A stretch of 64,000 bases of DNA from Acanthaster planci (GCF_001949145.1 NW_019091356.1:2334944-2398943), one strand, 5' to 3'. Positions 12,966 to 26,016 are shown, numbered from the stretch's first letter. Notes: a model not told the origin generated them from the sequence alone. Numbers and translations are program-made.

Positions 12966-14377
12966 ATGGCGTTCCATGCATACACAAACCCCGCAGACAG
13001 GAGGCCATGCATCCGCAGCATGTCTGCTGGGTCTGGTCAGAGCAGCGGCAAAGTCCCGTGTTCATGTAGCGACAAGGAAGTTGATGCGTTACCCAAACTG
13101 CCCTCCATTCCTAGCTGGCTCTGCACTGGTGGTATGTACTTTCTTTTTCACGGAGAATGTTTTGTTAATTTTCACACTGAATGCAAATGGGTATTCATGA
13201 CATACATCGACCTTATGCACTTTTTCCGTCTTGTTTTCTGAGACCCTATTAAAGGCGTCGGTACTCATACTGTAACTTAATGCACTCGATTTTGAGGTTA
13301 GTGATTTAAAATTGTATTTTAAAGATTACAAAGGAAGAATATACAAAATTAACTGATTTTTAAAACTATTTTTAGGAAACAATTTTCCCTGTAATTAAAA
13401 ATTGATAGATACAGTTTTTAAATTCTAAAACGTCTCGATTCATAAAATCTTACACATATTCTTTAGGAATTAAAAACAGAAAGTTAGAATTTTAAAAGGG
13501 AGACAGAATTATTTTAAAATGTCTCATCTGCCCAGTCCACGCCTCTATGCTTTGTAAAAGCAGGATTCTTATAGACAAAAGGGCATTAAATTTCTCATTA
13601 ATTTTGTCTCAAACTTGAGTACATGGCCTACTTTTAAAAGATACCGCAACCATGATACTACATGGCGGTGATGATTTGTTTAACTTAAAAAAAAAGGCAA
13701 TTTTTTTATTATAAATAGGTAAATGTACTGGCAACCTGACAACCATTTCCCCACTCGTCACCTCGACCGTCACCACCCTGGTGACTTTGACCCCTCCTCC
13801 AGCTCTCGATTCCTGTAGTTGGGTGTGGTGCCTGTTCCTGTTGCTTCTCCCGTTGTCTGCTGTCGTCACGTACAGCGTGTAAGTCTTGAGTTTGAGAATT
13901 TTGAAGATCAGCGATGTAAAAATAAATACTGCAGCCCCGCAACGCATCGTCCCACGCAAGGGTGGCTGTTGAATTCAAGTTGAGAAGTACTGCGTTTTTA
14001 TGTTTCCTTAAGTGGCTTAGAGTGCTGTCCGGTGTATTATTTGGTGTTTCCACCCTCTTGCCAGGTACAAATACAGTTTTCCGTCTCCTGTAACTTCCAA
14101 GACGTCAAACAATGTCGATGAAGACTCTGCAGATCCACTCTCCGACACTGTCTTGAGGTATGAAGAGCTACCGGTAGTCATCCCGTTGACAAATTCGCGT
14201 TACGCAAGCAATGCAGAGGACGTAACTGGGACGCACGGGGCCGGAGACGCGGCGAGCGGACAGTTAAACCCCGAGGAGGCAGACGAATTCAGCCCCGAGG
14301 CAGAGACTGAAGAGGCTGCAAAAATTCTCGGGGGAAAAGTTGATACCAAAGATGTGGACTGTTCTTCTGCCTCCTGA
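12966..14377 (+). CDS. Gene C: Cys-rich membrane protein with ITIM-like tail, unrecognised family
   Basis: Three exons: 12966-13131, 13719-13878 and 14065-14377 (212 residues, introns in phase 1 and 2). The N-terminus has C, then C-x-C, a PKLP stretch and a further Cys. A second in-frame ATG at 13020 is an alternative start, but the upstream ATG keeps one more Cys, like the paralogues. Exon 2 is a short Thr/Val/Ser stalk followed by the membrane segment (WVWCLFLLLLPLSAVVTY), very like gene D. Exon 3 is the tail: it contains LRYEEL, which fits the ITIM pattern [ILVS]-x-Y-x-x-[ILV], and RYASNAEDVTG, aligned with the gene B motif, and it ends in an acidic stretch. The function is unknown; a signalling tail is inferred from motifs only. 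Confidence 0.7.
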
Positions 14378-16846
14378 AGGGAATTAGCAATTGGCTGATT
14401 TTGACTGTTCCAAACACCGAGCTGTTTGTTAAATATCAGTAGTATATTAACAGTTTTTTACCGTAGAGACGGGGGTACACAAATAGAACAATTGCTTCTT
14501 GGTTGCTAAAAGATGGATTTTGATGAGTTTGTTTTTTTCTTTGGGAATTGTATTCTTGACGTGAGAATATGCAGCATGATAACTCGTATAGATGTGATAG
14601 ATTAACTTCAAGATTAAAATGGGATTTTTAAACAGCATTCTCCGATGTTTTACAAGTAATCGTGTAAAAGCTAATTTCTGTTGGGAAGTCCCTTAACTGT
14701 TTATTTGTTAGTCTTGTCCGTCGAAAATAATCTACTTAGTTGTAGGCCTACTTCAAACTATAATAAGGCACGCTGTATCTTTTTACGTAATAAACTCCTA
14801 TCATGCATAGTGCGTAGGTCTGAGTACTTGAAACCTTGATTATTTTCCTGTTCCTAGCAGCAATGTTATGCAGCACTCCGACAACAGTTCTATCTAGTCT
14901 CTCTAAAGAAATTTAAAAAAAATGTGCTTCCGGTAGCAGTGGAATACGCTCAGTTTTTAAATTGTTTTGTTATGATATTAGTATATTGAAATAAAAGCTT
15001 ACAACGACGTAAATCGAGATCAGAGTAAATGATCCAATTTCAGTGAATGAATTTGGCCTCCACAGGTTTTAAAAAAAAAGTTTCTTTGCTGTGATTGGTG
15101 CAAAGTAACCAAACACTCGATTGTGCGGTACTGCCTGGTCAATCTGATTGGTTGGCCGCAAACTTGAGACGGGTTGATTGACCACGTACCCAGCTCACCT
15201 GCGATGCCTCCGTACGTACATGCGTGCGCATCGCATCTTGTCTTTCAAACCATGCCAGAGTGACTGTGTGCTAGCTAGAGGCTAGGCACGTTGGTCGTCA
15301 CAGCACGCGTTCACCATCAAGTGCCCACCTACTCATGTTTAAAAGCTCAATAATTCGGCAATATCTTGGAGGCACATTCTGGCAAATTATTTGGTAAGTA
15401 AAACTTAAGCTAGGCCCTGATTTTATTTTCCAGAAAGGTCCTTGGAACGTGACGTTACTGCTGGTTAGGCAGGAAAATTGAAGTGAAACATATTCTGTAA
15501 CAGTAACTCATCAGCTTGTGAAGTTGTAATGTACATGTAGGCCCATAAACAAGTGACCTTGAAAATGATGTCGGCCCACTGTGGCATGTTTGTGCAAGCT
15601 AGCGAGAACTCATATATGAAGAATACTGATTTGCCCTTAAAATGCTATAACAGCTGTCCGAAAGTGAATGAATTTTAGCTATAAAGTTACGATGCATTTA
15701 CGTCATGTACGTAGAAAACACAGGCCTAGTTTTTTTTTTCTAATGACCTAAGCTTGGGCACGTAGACTTGTTTGGTTTAACGCAGAGGGCGTACACTAGC
15801 TGGATAAAATGGAGGTAAGGCTTGATGAGCCTAATCAGGTATCTTCCTTTATGGGGTTGATATTCAGTGGCTTTGACTGATCTTATAATTACTCCCAGAG
15901 CCTTGAGTTACACTAGCTCAAGGGTGTGCCTCACAACTTTGGGAGTTGGCTGATCTGTAGGCTAAACTCAGAAGACAAACTTGGCAGTTTTTCGACATCT
16001 TTTTCACTCACTGCGAAGTCACCACTGCACAAATAACTCAGTTTACGAAACGTGAACAAAAGCGAACAGCCCGCAAGCCACATTTTTGCGTGTCGTGTCA
16101 ACTTATAGCTGATCAAATTTTTCATTTTATCTACCATGTCTATGTATCTCATGGACATAATGGGAGGGAAAGGATAGGAAAGAAAAAATGGAAGGAAAAT
16201 AATGACAGAAAATTGAAGATACGTACTGCACTTTGAAGAACATGATTGGGTGTTATCATTAGCATAAGTGGTTGGCAGTGCTCCAAATCGTTTGTGTAAT
16301 TATTTACCATATCAACCTCTGCCCCACTGCTGGGAAAAACCAGACATTTTTCTGTGCCTACACACTGTACGCTTTCATCTGCACCAATAGGGAACTGGCT
16401 TTGAATGATAAAAGTCTGTTATCGGGGAGTGTCTCAGTGTCATAAAAGGCCTGTGCTTTGACTGATCACTAACCACAGATCTATTGTGGTTACAAGGAAA
16501 TAAAATAGTTCAGTAAAAATACAAGCATACATTGAATTTGTGCTGTTCTGGATGAACTGTATGGAAAACTACATTCTCAGTTTCCGGGTATTTTTGTTGG
16601 TTTATTTGACTGGTTGGTTGTAACAACGACCGCACCAACAGTTCCTCATTAATTGTTGGAATTACACGTACTGTATTTTTTCCCAATTGTAGTGCTAGCC
16701 CCGTTATAATTGTGGATTTTATGTGATTATTTGAATGATGTGAAGAAGTGAACGCTGGTGATTTGGGCCCTAAACTGCTGTCCTGATCGCTTTGGGAGAA
16801 GAGGTATGTTTAACCAACAAGCGAGCTTCAAAATTCAAAGTCCACG
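14378..16846. other. Spacer between genes C and D
   Basis: The left part is the likely 3' UTR of gene C. Around 15200-15410 a more mixed-composition stretch ends in a good donor (GGTAAGT at about 15391), so it could be a non-coding first exon of gene D. No matching acceptor can be proved. I see nothing else. Confidence 0.4.
14990..14995 (+). terminator. Polyadenylation signal candidate for gene C
   Basis: AATAAA about 610 bases past the stop of gene C. An alternative AATAAA lies at 14789. Confidence 0.35.
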
Positions 16847-19282
16847 ATGTCCGCATACAATGTTCCCTGCCTGGCAGTGCCTGCAGAGAAGGTTTGCCGA
16901 GACATCGAATGTAGCAGCCCACCACCACCGCTGCCAGCACCACCACCAAAGTGTAATGTATACTGACATTTTTTTCTGTACAATTTGTTGGTGCTTAGCT
17001 TTTTGAGTGGTTAACTTCGTGTTTTCTCGTGGTGAAAACAAGATATATTTTAGCACCATTTCATAAATCATATATTTAACAGAGAAACATTTTTAATTAC
17101 TCCCATTTCTAGGCATGGTGGAGTGCCCATCCTGGTTGTGGTATCTTTTCCTGCTATTAGTTCCCGTTGTTATAGCCAGCGTGTGTGCAATACTGTAAGT
17201 CTTGTGTTGGCTAATCTTAGCCACAATGCTGCCAAGATTGAACTTGGAAAGCATTAGTTTATGTATTGGTTTCTGGTCAAATTTCCAAGGTTTGGGCTTG
17301 TCTGCTTGTTGTTGAGGGGGGCAGATTTGCATTGCAGCCAGTAACCATGTACTTGATTAATATGTGTGGTTACTTTAAGCTAATTAACTTCCTTCAGTCA
17401 GTTTGGGGCTGCATCTTCTACCGTCAATTCACTTCCAACTTCTTTTCGAACAATTCTTACAAGCTTTTCTAGGGAGCATTTCATTATTTATCTGAAAGAA
17501 TATTATCTAAGTAAATAAAAAGATTTTGTTGGTAGCAAGTCCAACTTTACACATGTCAACAAGACACAGGACACTTATGATTGCGTTCTCTTTTATAATT
17601 CATATATCTGGTATCTTTGTTCTTTTTGTATCATTGACAACTATCAGTTTAATAGTCTATGTACCTATTTATGTATTAAGTCTATTTAATGTGAAACACT
17701 ATGTTAATCAACTGCATCACTGAACAGCAGTCTGGGTGCTCCGTTACCGGAGGATTCTGTCTCCTCTGGATGTCACCCCCATTTTGCACCTACTTTTTTT
17801 TTTACATGTAACAAGTTATAACTTAACCCTAACCCTCCTCAATCCTTCACGTGTTGGAGGATTGAGGAGGGTTAGGGTTAAAGAACTTACCAATATACTT
17901 TATCAATGTAATTTTGTGATTGTTACAAAATGGAAATAAAACGCCAAACCAAACTGTATGACCGATTTTATGCGCAAGTCGTAATTTAGTAGTCAAGTTG
18001 CATAAATATTAATTTCTGTGTTAAGGAATACTTTGTGTTCGGCTGGTGGTGCCAACCAGGTCATTGTGAAAATTATATCGACATTCCGTCTGTCTGTCAA
18101 TTCTCTCCTTCCCCCCTCATTACTAACACATTGAGATGCTGTCTTTCTATTCTTAGGTATCGCAGGAGAAGACGGCCGGGAAAGAGTGACGATGTTGGTT
18201 CGGGTTCATGCGCTCGCTATCCTCCCGTTGCTCAATCTAAAAGGTGAGCGGCTTTACGTGTGATCACGCTGGTGTCTGTCACTCGTACACAAATGACAAA
18301 GATCCACCATGCCTCATTTGCTGGAAAATGGAGGCGAAGTCTTATCTTCACGGGTCCAACATGATGACAGCTTTGTTGATGTCAATTTTCTGAGTATTTG
18401 CTGGCCCCCCAAAAAATATTGTATTAACCTCGATCTTAGATTATCTCTGGAAATATAATTTGTCGATCAAAGGTAAATATTCTTCCATATTAAGGGAAAT
18501 AATGGGGATTGTACAATTCGATTGAAACGTGTTAACGAAGGATTTTGCTACGACCTATGAATTCATTATTTTACTGGCCCAATGAACTAATCTTCAGGCA
18601 TAGATTTCAGAGTACGTATCCCACAGTGCGTTTCATTTGTATTATTTTTTGTAGTAAGAAATATAGTTTCAACTTCCTGGCGTCACGCCCCAAATCAAAG
18701 GGAAAACCAGATGAAGAGAGAGTGGCTGGGGAAGACCCACATCGTGAGACCAATGCCAGAGCCTCTCAAGAGCAGTCGGGTCCTTCAGGGGCCACGGCTA
18801 CCACTAGCAGTCCACAGCGCTCGTCGCACACCACAGAGAATGAAAGGAAGAGGTCTGGAAGCAAGACTGGAAAGGTAAGTCCGGAGGGAGAGGTCACGAG
18901 CAGGCCAGCCAGTGCCACCAACAATGCCCGAGTAAGGTCTCAGCCGCAAGGACCCAGCGAGAATGGTGCAAAGGCGAGCAACATGAAACAGGGTGCGGCA
19001 GAAACCCCAAAGTTGAAGAAAGTGCCCAATGAGAAGAGGGAATTAAACAACGCCAGCAGAAAGGCACCAGCTGCCAGTAACGTCAAACCAAGCGAGGCCA
19101 AACCCCCCGACTTAAAGAAAGTGCCCGACGAGAAGAGGGAATTGAACAACAGCAGCAGAAAGGCACCAGCTGCCAGTAATGTCAAACCAAGCGAGGCCAA
19201 CCCCCCCGACTTAAAGAAAGTGCCCGACGAGAAGAGGGAATGGAACAACAGCAGCAGAAAGGCACCAGCTGCAAAGAAGTAG
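16847..19282 (+). CDS. Gene D: Cys-rich membrane protein with repetitive basic tail, unrecognised family
   Basis: Four exons: 16847-16952, 17113-17194, 18157-18243 and 18655-19282 (300 residues, intron phases 1, 2, 2). The N-terminus is short: C-x8-C-x4-C, a Pro-rich linker, then two Cys (the first split by the intron) and no Thr stalk. The membrane segment (WLWYLFLLLVPVVIASVC) aligns with gene C and is followed by an Arg cluster (YRRRRR), a typical inside anchor. The tail is extended by an extra exon rich in Lys, Glu, Ser and Pro that ends in three copies of a 33-residue repeat (core KKVPDEKRE). The donor GTAATG at 16953 was chosen over GTATAC at 16958 because only the former keeps the frame. 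The tail suggests an intracellular scaffold or extended linker; the function is unknown. Confidence 0.7.
17823..17881. mobile_element. 59-bp TTAA-bounded palindromic element, copy 1
   Basis: Two 27-base arms (outer part TTAACCCTAACCCTCC) surround a 5-base centre (CGTGT). It lies in intron 2 of gene D. The terminal TTAA on both sides is the hallmark of piggyBac-type insertion, so this is read as an extremely short non-autonomous element. Confidence 0.75.
18980..19279 (+). repeat. 99-bp (33-residue) tandem coding repeat in gene D tail
   Basis: AAGGCACCAG recurs at 19061, 19160 and 19259, a period of exactly 99 bases. The encoded unit contains SNVKPSEAKPPDLKKVPDEK; the first copy is more diverged. 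An exact multiple of three keeps the frame. The last two units are nearly identical, indicating recent expansion. Confidence 0.85.
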
Positions 19283-22199
19283 ACTCTCATCCTTTCCCCA
19301 GAAAGGAAAATTGCACCCCCCACCCCAAGTGCATGCATTAACTGAGATTATGGAGCGCAAACCAAAAACAATGAAGGAAAGAAAATGGGGGGGGCGGGGC
19401 AGCATCAGCGTATCAAGAACCCCCCAAATTTTGGGCCATCAAAGGAATGATACGACACGTTGAAAGAATTGTGGGCGATATAATCAACTGTGGGGAAGAT
19501 ACATTTTGGGAAAGCAAAATGCACAGTAGAATTTTGGGAAATAAAGCCAACTTGTGCCTGGATCACTTTCATGGTGAACTTGGGAGAAAAAAAAGGAAAA
19601 CAGAGGGCAGCTGAAAACAAAGTTTTTAGGTACAGGCAGGTAGATTTTTTTTCTGGAGAAGTTATGTAACTGATTTATGTGGACAGGGCGGGATGATTAC
19701 TTATGTTTGGATGATTGCATGTCCTTTTGTCTCATAAGTTTACATAATTGTATGCTAGATGCACTTTGATCATTTCTGTACATAAGTGCCCTACGTTTTG
19801 ACAGAGAAGGGGCTTGGTAGACACCAGACCACCACGCTGCCATGCTCCCTTGCAAAATCCTCCTGGGTCTTCACACCTACAGCTTGTGCGTACTTTGTTC
19901 CGTGAGTGCATGAAGGATGTGTGAAGGCACATGGGTGGTCTGTCTCAATACAGTACAGCGCCCCCTATTGTCCATGCGCCAGGAGTCCACAGAGGTTGAA
20001 AAACCTGAAATGCCTTGTAAATTGCAGATTTTGGCTCTTTTTACAGCTAGCTCCAAGCAGACGCATTGTGAATTTCATGTACTCACACTAAATGACATTT
20101 AATTGTTTCATGCAGACAATCTTATTACATGCAGCGTTATTCTAATCAGTCATTTCATGTTTGGCACAGAATGATGCGGTGTGGTGTCGTGATTGCCTAT
20201 GAACTTTATGCGCATCCATATTGCACCAGATGAGTGTGGTTATTCCGTGCATTCCTTTGTTTCTCATGGTAGAAGTAGACTTCTAATTGTTCTGGCTTTT
20301 TCTGAAAGGACACAGAAACTTAAAACAATATCATGTTATGTTATTTCTGTCTCATTCAGTTAGTATAGTGATACCAGCTTGGTGTGTAAAACATCCAACT
20401 CATTTTTGGAATATATTTCTGTGGTATTAGATACTCGGTATAATTCTATATATGTATACACATGTACCTTATGTAAATAATTATTTCAAACATGTAAACC
20501 GGTGTATGAGATATTCTGTACATTTGCAGTGGAGTGATTGTTAACCAGGGGCCTTTTCATTTTCAAATTGATGTGAAATTCTTCTGAACAATTTGACTGT
20601 TGTTAGCCATAAAAGGGGAATCGATAAATGAAATGCAGGGTATTTATTTTTGTGCTCAAAACTAGATATTCTAACTGATTTTATGATTATTCCACATTGA
20701 ACACACATTTAAATTTACAGACACAACTGACCTTGACTGTGGCATATTGCTCAGACGTTGAAAAGAATAAAATCTTAGAATTACTTTCCTTCCTCACAAA
20801 ACCACAATCAGTTTTATCTATTATCAATAAAAAAAGGAAGTATTTTTTAGCAAGCTGATCTACAGCATGAAATAGAAGGGGTAAAATCTGTTATCTTTGC
20901 AATACATTGTATATAACATTGACCCCAGTAGCCTTTGCTATTTTTATGCTGGTTGGGATTTCCATGCATAAAGGTGTGGCTATGATTACTAATGCTCAAA
21001 ATATGCACGCCTGGCGTGTGGCCACAAATGTCTTTATTTGGACGTGGCATTCAGGGAGAATGCATTTCTGACGTTGACTGTGACACAGATGACATGTGAG
21101 TGGCAGTGGCTTCCCACCTGCCCCTGGCAAACAGTAGTCTGGAACCACCCCCTGAATTGGTGTGATTTATACATGTATACACATTTTCAGTACACAAAAT
21201 CAGCAGTAGGCCTTTGTGTACTTCCGTCTCAACAAAGGTCATGCCAGGCGCACAGATATGGAGGCTGATAAGAGCCCTTCAAATCAGGCAATTTATTTGG
21301 TATTTTTCTGACAACAAAAAGAAAAGAGGCTTAGTATGCTGATATGGAGGGGCCGAAGCAAGGTTCCTGGTCAAACTGGAAGGACGGGGTACCATCCAGT
21401 ATATCTCCACAGATTAAGAGGCTAAGTGTATCGGGTCAGGAAGGTGCTTGCCTGTTGCCTGTCCGTCAACGTTGTATTCGTCTGGGTTCTGAAAAGTAAT
21501 CTCCTGGTGGCCTACATAAATTTCTTGGGAGTAGTGAGAGGGTGCCCTTTGCTTCCACAACGTAGTTTGCTGAAAATATCGATCAAACTTAAAGTTTAAA
21601 AGAGGAAGACTTTGCACCCAAAATTCGTGGATGGTCTCCCTTGTGTATATTGAATGAGCTGCATGTAAGCTGGCTTAACACATGTCCATGATTTTATATC
21701 TTTGGCACTCCCCTGGAGGAGAAACGAAGAGGTCAAAAACAAATTTTGGGACCCGCTGCTTAAGCAGCCACTTCACAATTAATTCCGGAAGCTGTTTACA
21801 CAAATCACAGCTCAGCTCCCTATTTGAAAGGGCTCAAAGTTTAAATATGAAACAAGTTGCAGTCAGAAATGATAACCTGCGACTTCTGGAGACCATCAGA
21901 AAAAAAACACCGAGCAACGAGGGGTACCGGACCGCGTCAGACCAGCCTCTTGTAGACAACAGTCCATTTGTTGACCATTACCTCCTTTGATCATACAAAA
22001 TATGCATTTACAAGTACCAGGGTCTCCAGGCAGAAACACCTGTCCAGCTATTGGTAGACCAACAGCTGCTGTGCTTGTATTTTTTGGCCACTGTTTCCTT
22101 TTAATCCATCAACAGGCACAAATTCTACAAACGCACCGACACCGGTAAACTCAAAACAATCTTGGAAACTCGTACATACTTTTCTCCCCCATTGTACAT
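19283..22199. other. 3' UTR of gene D and convergent intergenic region
   Basis: No supported exon. AATAAA at 20766 and 20826 are possible ends of the gene D transcript, about 1.5 kb past the stop. A frame of about 100 codons at 21682-21990 has no recognisable domain and is taken as chance. Confidence 0.45.
20766..20771 (+). terminator. Polyadenylation signal candidate for gene D
   Basis: AATAAA, with a second one 60 bases on at 20826. The distance from the stop is long but plausible for this genome. Confidence 0.3.
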
Positions 22200-22205
22200 T
22201 TTATT
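22200..22205 (-). terminator. Polyadenylation signal candidate for cyclin T
   Basis: AATAAA on the - strand. From here to the cyclin T stop at 26017 is about 3.8 kb of AT-rich, exon-free sequence that looks like a long 3' UTR. Other signals inside that interval are possible. Confidence 0.3.
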
Positions 22206-25200
22206 GACAGTTTCTTATTTGAACAGAAAAAAACAATTCAGTAAAACATAATAAATGTTTACATGCAATTAAGTTGCCCTTTTTTTTCCATTCATGATTG
22301 GGGAACTAAAATTGACCCTTTTTTTCACATAAAACATCCGTTCAGCACTTACTAGCACAAGTTAATAAGGCAAACACAGAAGACACTTATTTTTTTGTGT
22401 TGTTTTTCCACTTAATATTTTTTAACAACATAAACAAGATTTTGGTGTCATCTGTCAGCAAGACCCGATTTCAGGGTCATAGGTAAATATGTTGTTTACA
22501 AGTAATTTGCTGGAACCAGATATGACAAATACGCTCCACTCACAAAATCCTAGCCGTTTTATGGCTGTTTCATGTAAGGCAAAATATTTCTGCTTTTAAC
22601 ATTTTCAAACGCTAAAAATGGAACAGGTGAACAAGTCCACTTCACACCCAGTTCAACATTTGGCAGGTACCAGAAATCAACACAAATGACAAATTACTCG
22701 GTCTGCAGCTAGATTTTGGTACCTGACATAAACAAGGATAGTACCTGTGCAAAGCCTATTGGAGGTTTTTAATAGACTTAGAATTCAATTCTAAATCAGT
22801 CAATTTTGACACACATTTTCCTCCCCCTTTTGTTCCACTTATCCCTTTGCTTACGCAAAAAGTTTCTCAGTAAGTGTCAATTTAGAGGAAGTCTGAAGCA
22901 ACATGCCATGCTCGGCTTAAACAAATTTGTGCGCTTAGCAGCCCTGTCATTTCTGTAAGCAACCTGTGCCAATTTACAAGTATTCAGACCTTGTTAATCA
23001 CTGTATGGCCCAGAGGCCATTGGTACTAAAACAGCAGACCTAATCCCTCTGTACAGTAATGACCACAAAATACTCTTGAATGACTGGAGCCAAAGAAAAA
23101 CAAAACAAACGAACCAAGTTAATTATTAAAAATTAGTTTTCATTTACATATGTACTACACTCCCATTGGAGCCATTTGTGTATTGTCTTTTCACAACAAT
23201 GCTCCAGTGGTTCAAGTGTTTTTAAGTTTGTCCTGAAAGTACATAGTTATAACATAAGGCTACATATTCATTTACACACATGTAATCAGTCCACTTGAAA
23301 ACTTACATAGTTACATTGTTGTAAGCCTGGCAAAGGACATGCACATATGCATTATTTGTAACAATTCTCGATAATGAAACGGCCCGAGAACTTCTTATAC
23401 CTGAAGAGAGAACATTTCTGCTGTCTCTCCCCCCAAAACGTCCATGTTTTTTTACCTGATGCTCAACTCAAAGGATTATGCACAATCACAAGCCAGACTG
23501 GTAACACGTTTAATGTGCTTCCGTTTCACTAACAGGTGGAGTTGTTAACTGGCATTTAGCACTGGACCGTACCACTTCAAAAAAATTTGCCAACAAAAAT
23601 CAGAGGAAGAACGTGTGAACAGAAAATATGTGAACACTTCAGGCCTATTACATAATGAGAGCACCTGTAAAAAAAAAAACAAAAAAAAACTCTTGTTTTA
23701 AAATTCTTACACTTTCAGTCTTGTACCAACATGAACCTTTATTCTGTGGAACTCATAAAGTGCTACTTCGTGACTTTCCAACAATGACGTTCAAAATCCC
23801 TCTGAACTGTTTCAATAAGGTTGGAAACAGATCAACAAATTCCTGCCACTTCACAAGACGAAAAAATATATCACAACAAAAAAATGTTAAAAATTCTTCA
23901 AATAAGCTAAAAAGCTGTAACACAAATAAAGGAGAAAATGTGAAGTGTTTGTGTAGCACATAAATTCATTATGCCCAAAATATCTATGTCAGTGGACCCA
24001 ATCTGGAGAAACTTGAGTACAACTTTTTTTAAAAGCTGAGTTCGTCAGAGGCATTATTTGGAATAAATTATTTCTCTAAACATCCATTTAATTACCGTTA
24101 TCTCCACATACATGTACTTCCAATTGTAAGCCCATACTATCACACACTCAGCTAGGACACAGTACACATTTTAATCCATTGTTTTTATACTTATTTACAG
24201 TCAACAGAATTATGGGAAAATGTACAAAAATGTTACCGCTGCTACCAGGTGTTACACTCGATCTACTTTTACCAACAAAAGATCTTCTCAACTACAAATC
24301 TGTCAATAGTATGTTTTCTTCCTTTGTTATTAAGATTCAAGAACATATATTGACCATTTGTTACACATGTACGCATTTAAGTTTTAGTAACTTTTAAACT
24401 AATAGAAACATTACAGTCTTATTTTCCTTCACTGTCATTTCTCAACTTCAAGCAAATACCAAAAGGCAAATATATAAAAGCTGGTGAGCTTACAATAATA
24501 GCTACTTTTCTGCTATATTCAAGCAAGCATCCTTGCCGGTTACAACCCACATATACTTGCTTCCATGAGGCAGATCTATATACGTGTATTTCTTTAAAGC
24601 TCAAATAGTGATTGATTGGGGAAAGGCTTCATGGCTCAACAGGAGTCCACACAAGAACGACAGTTGATCTCTCCAAGCGAATACAAGCGGGCTTTGACAC
24701 AACTGAAACTTCGCCCGCTGAACCAGATGAACTCTTCAGTTCAAAACGACCAACTGCTACGGTTTCATAGATCTTCTCTTCACATCAGCACTGGTCAGTC
24801 AGCTTAGCAAATCAATTATAAATTCTCTTGTAAATAATTCTCCTGAGGAGCCAATGAAACAATGGTCTGCTTTATAACTATAAATCAAACTTTGGGTCAC
24901 AATGTATCTGTAACCTATTGACTTGTTCTGACATTATTCAAGAAAAGCTAACTGGCTGTGGTGTGACAGATTTCCCAAGGTTAACAGGCCTTTTGCATTC
25001 CATTATTGGTTGCTGAATAATTTCAAGTTCCATGTTGTCTTCTTTTGGGGAGGGGGAGATCTCACTAGACTTGGCAAGATGTATATGGACTCAAATTGGA
25101 AAGCTGGATTTGGAATGTCAGAAGGATGTGAATTATTTTCTCAATTCTCACTAACAACCGAGCACGTCTCATTCGGGTTGATGAGCTGGGCATCAGTGTT

Positions 25201-26016
25201 GTATTAGAGTCCATCACAAGTCCCTTCACAAGGCCAGTCATAACTAACAGGGTAAACAATGACAGAAGAATGCTCGTCACAGCTCATTTGAATAGCTTGT
25301 GAATTGGCTTAAGACTGAACAACTTGTGATGGACTTGTGAAGGACTCGAACACAGCACTGCAGGGATAAGACATATTGCAACCATTCTCAGCACACTAGT
25401 TTAGGTCAAACATCTCCAGACATGACATATGGCTTGTACTGAATCCAAGTTTCATGAGAGCTGAAAGTTGCACGAGTCTTGCCAACTGAGAAAGTGGACA
25501 TGATTACAAACAGACAAATTTGCCATGCAGTTACTTCCTGCTCACTGCTGTGTAAGTTTTCCCCGAAACCTGAAAACTGAATTTAAAGAAGACATCAATT
25601 TGTGAATAATTAAAAAACATACTACACTGCCTACTTTTTTTCACATATTTAACTTCTTTCCTCCTTTACATTCAAACTCCTTGAGTAATCCTCTTTTTTT
25701 TTAGTTATATAGTTCGGTATATAAACCCAATACATGTTAATGTCTAGAAAAGTATTCGTTTGTGAAACCAAGAATGCAAAAGCAAAAATACAAAACGCTT
25801 TCTCATCAACCATTTACATTGAAAGAAGGCAACTCTTAACAATTGATTGACAGCGGATCTTTCAACAAAGACTCCAAATAAACATTTAACCATCACATTA
25901 CAGGGAAATACTACAACATTCAAGATGACTTCCTTGTGTCTGCTCTTGTACAAGCAAGTCACAACTGTGCAAGAGAAAGAAATGTCCAAAAATACTGTAA
26001 CAAGCTGACGTCACTC
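22206..26016 (-). other. Probable long 3' UTR of cyclin T
   Basis: AT-rich sequence without supported exons on either strand. It contains one small inverted-repeat element (25194-25360). Assignment as UTR rests on continuity with the last cyclin T exon and the lack of other genes. Confidence 0.4.
25194..25360. mobile_element. CAGTG-ended inverted-repeat element, copy 1
   Basis: The ends are inverted copies of one another: CAGTGTTGTATTAGAGTCC on the left and, read inward from the right, CAGTGCTGTGTTCGAGTCC. The interior (CAGCTCATTTGAATAGCTTG) recurs in reverse orientation at about 31318-31450. This is a small non-autonomous DNA transposon; the superfamily is not assigned. Confidence 0.6.

Noticed and set aside
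16953-16963. GTATAC at 16958 as donor of gene D exon 1
   Set aside because: It would give a phase 0 end and break the frame into the membrane-segment exon. GTAATG at 16953 keeps phase 1 as in A, B and C.
17823-17881. TTAGGGTTA and CCCTAACCC taken as interstitial telomere repeats
   Set aside because: The motif is only the outer part of a fixed 59-bp palindrome with TTAA borders, repeated at four sites. It is not a tandem telomeric array.
21682-21990. Open frame of 102 codons between gene D and cyclin T
   Set aside because: No domain, no paired splice sites, no similarity to the neighbouring family, and location in probable UTR/intergenic sequence.
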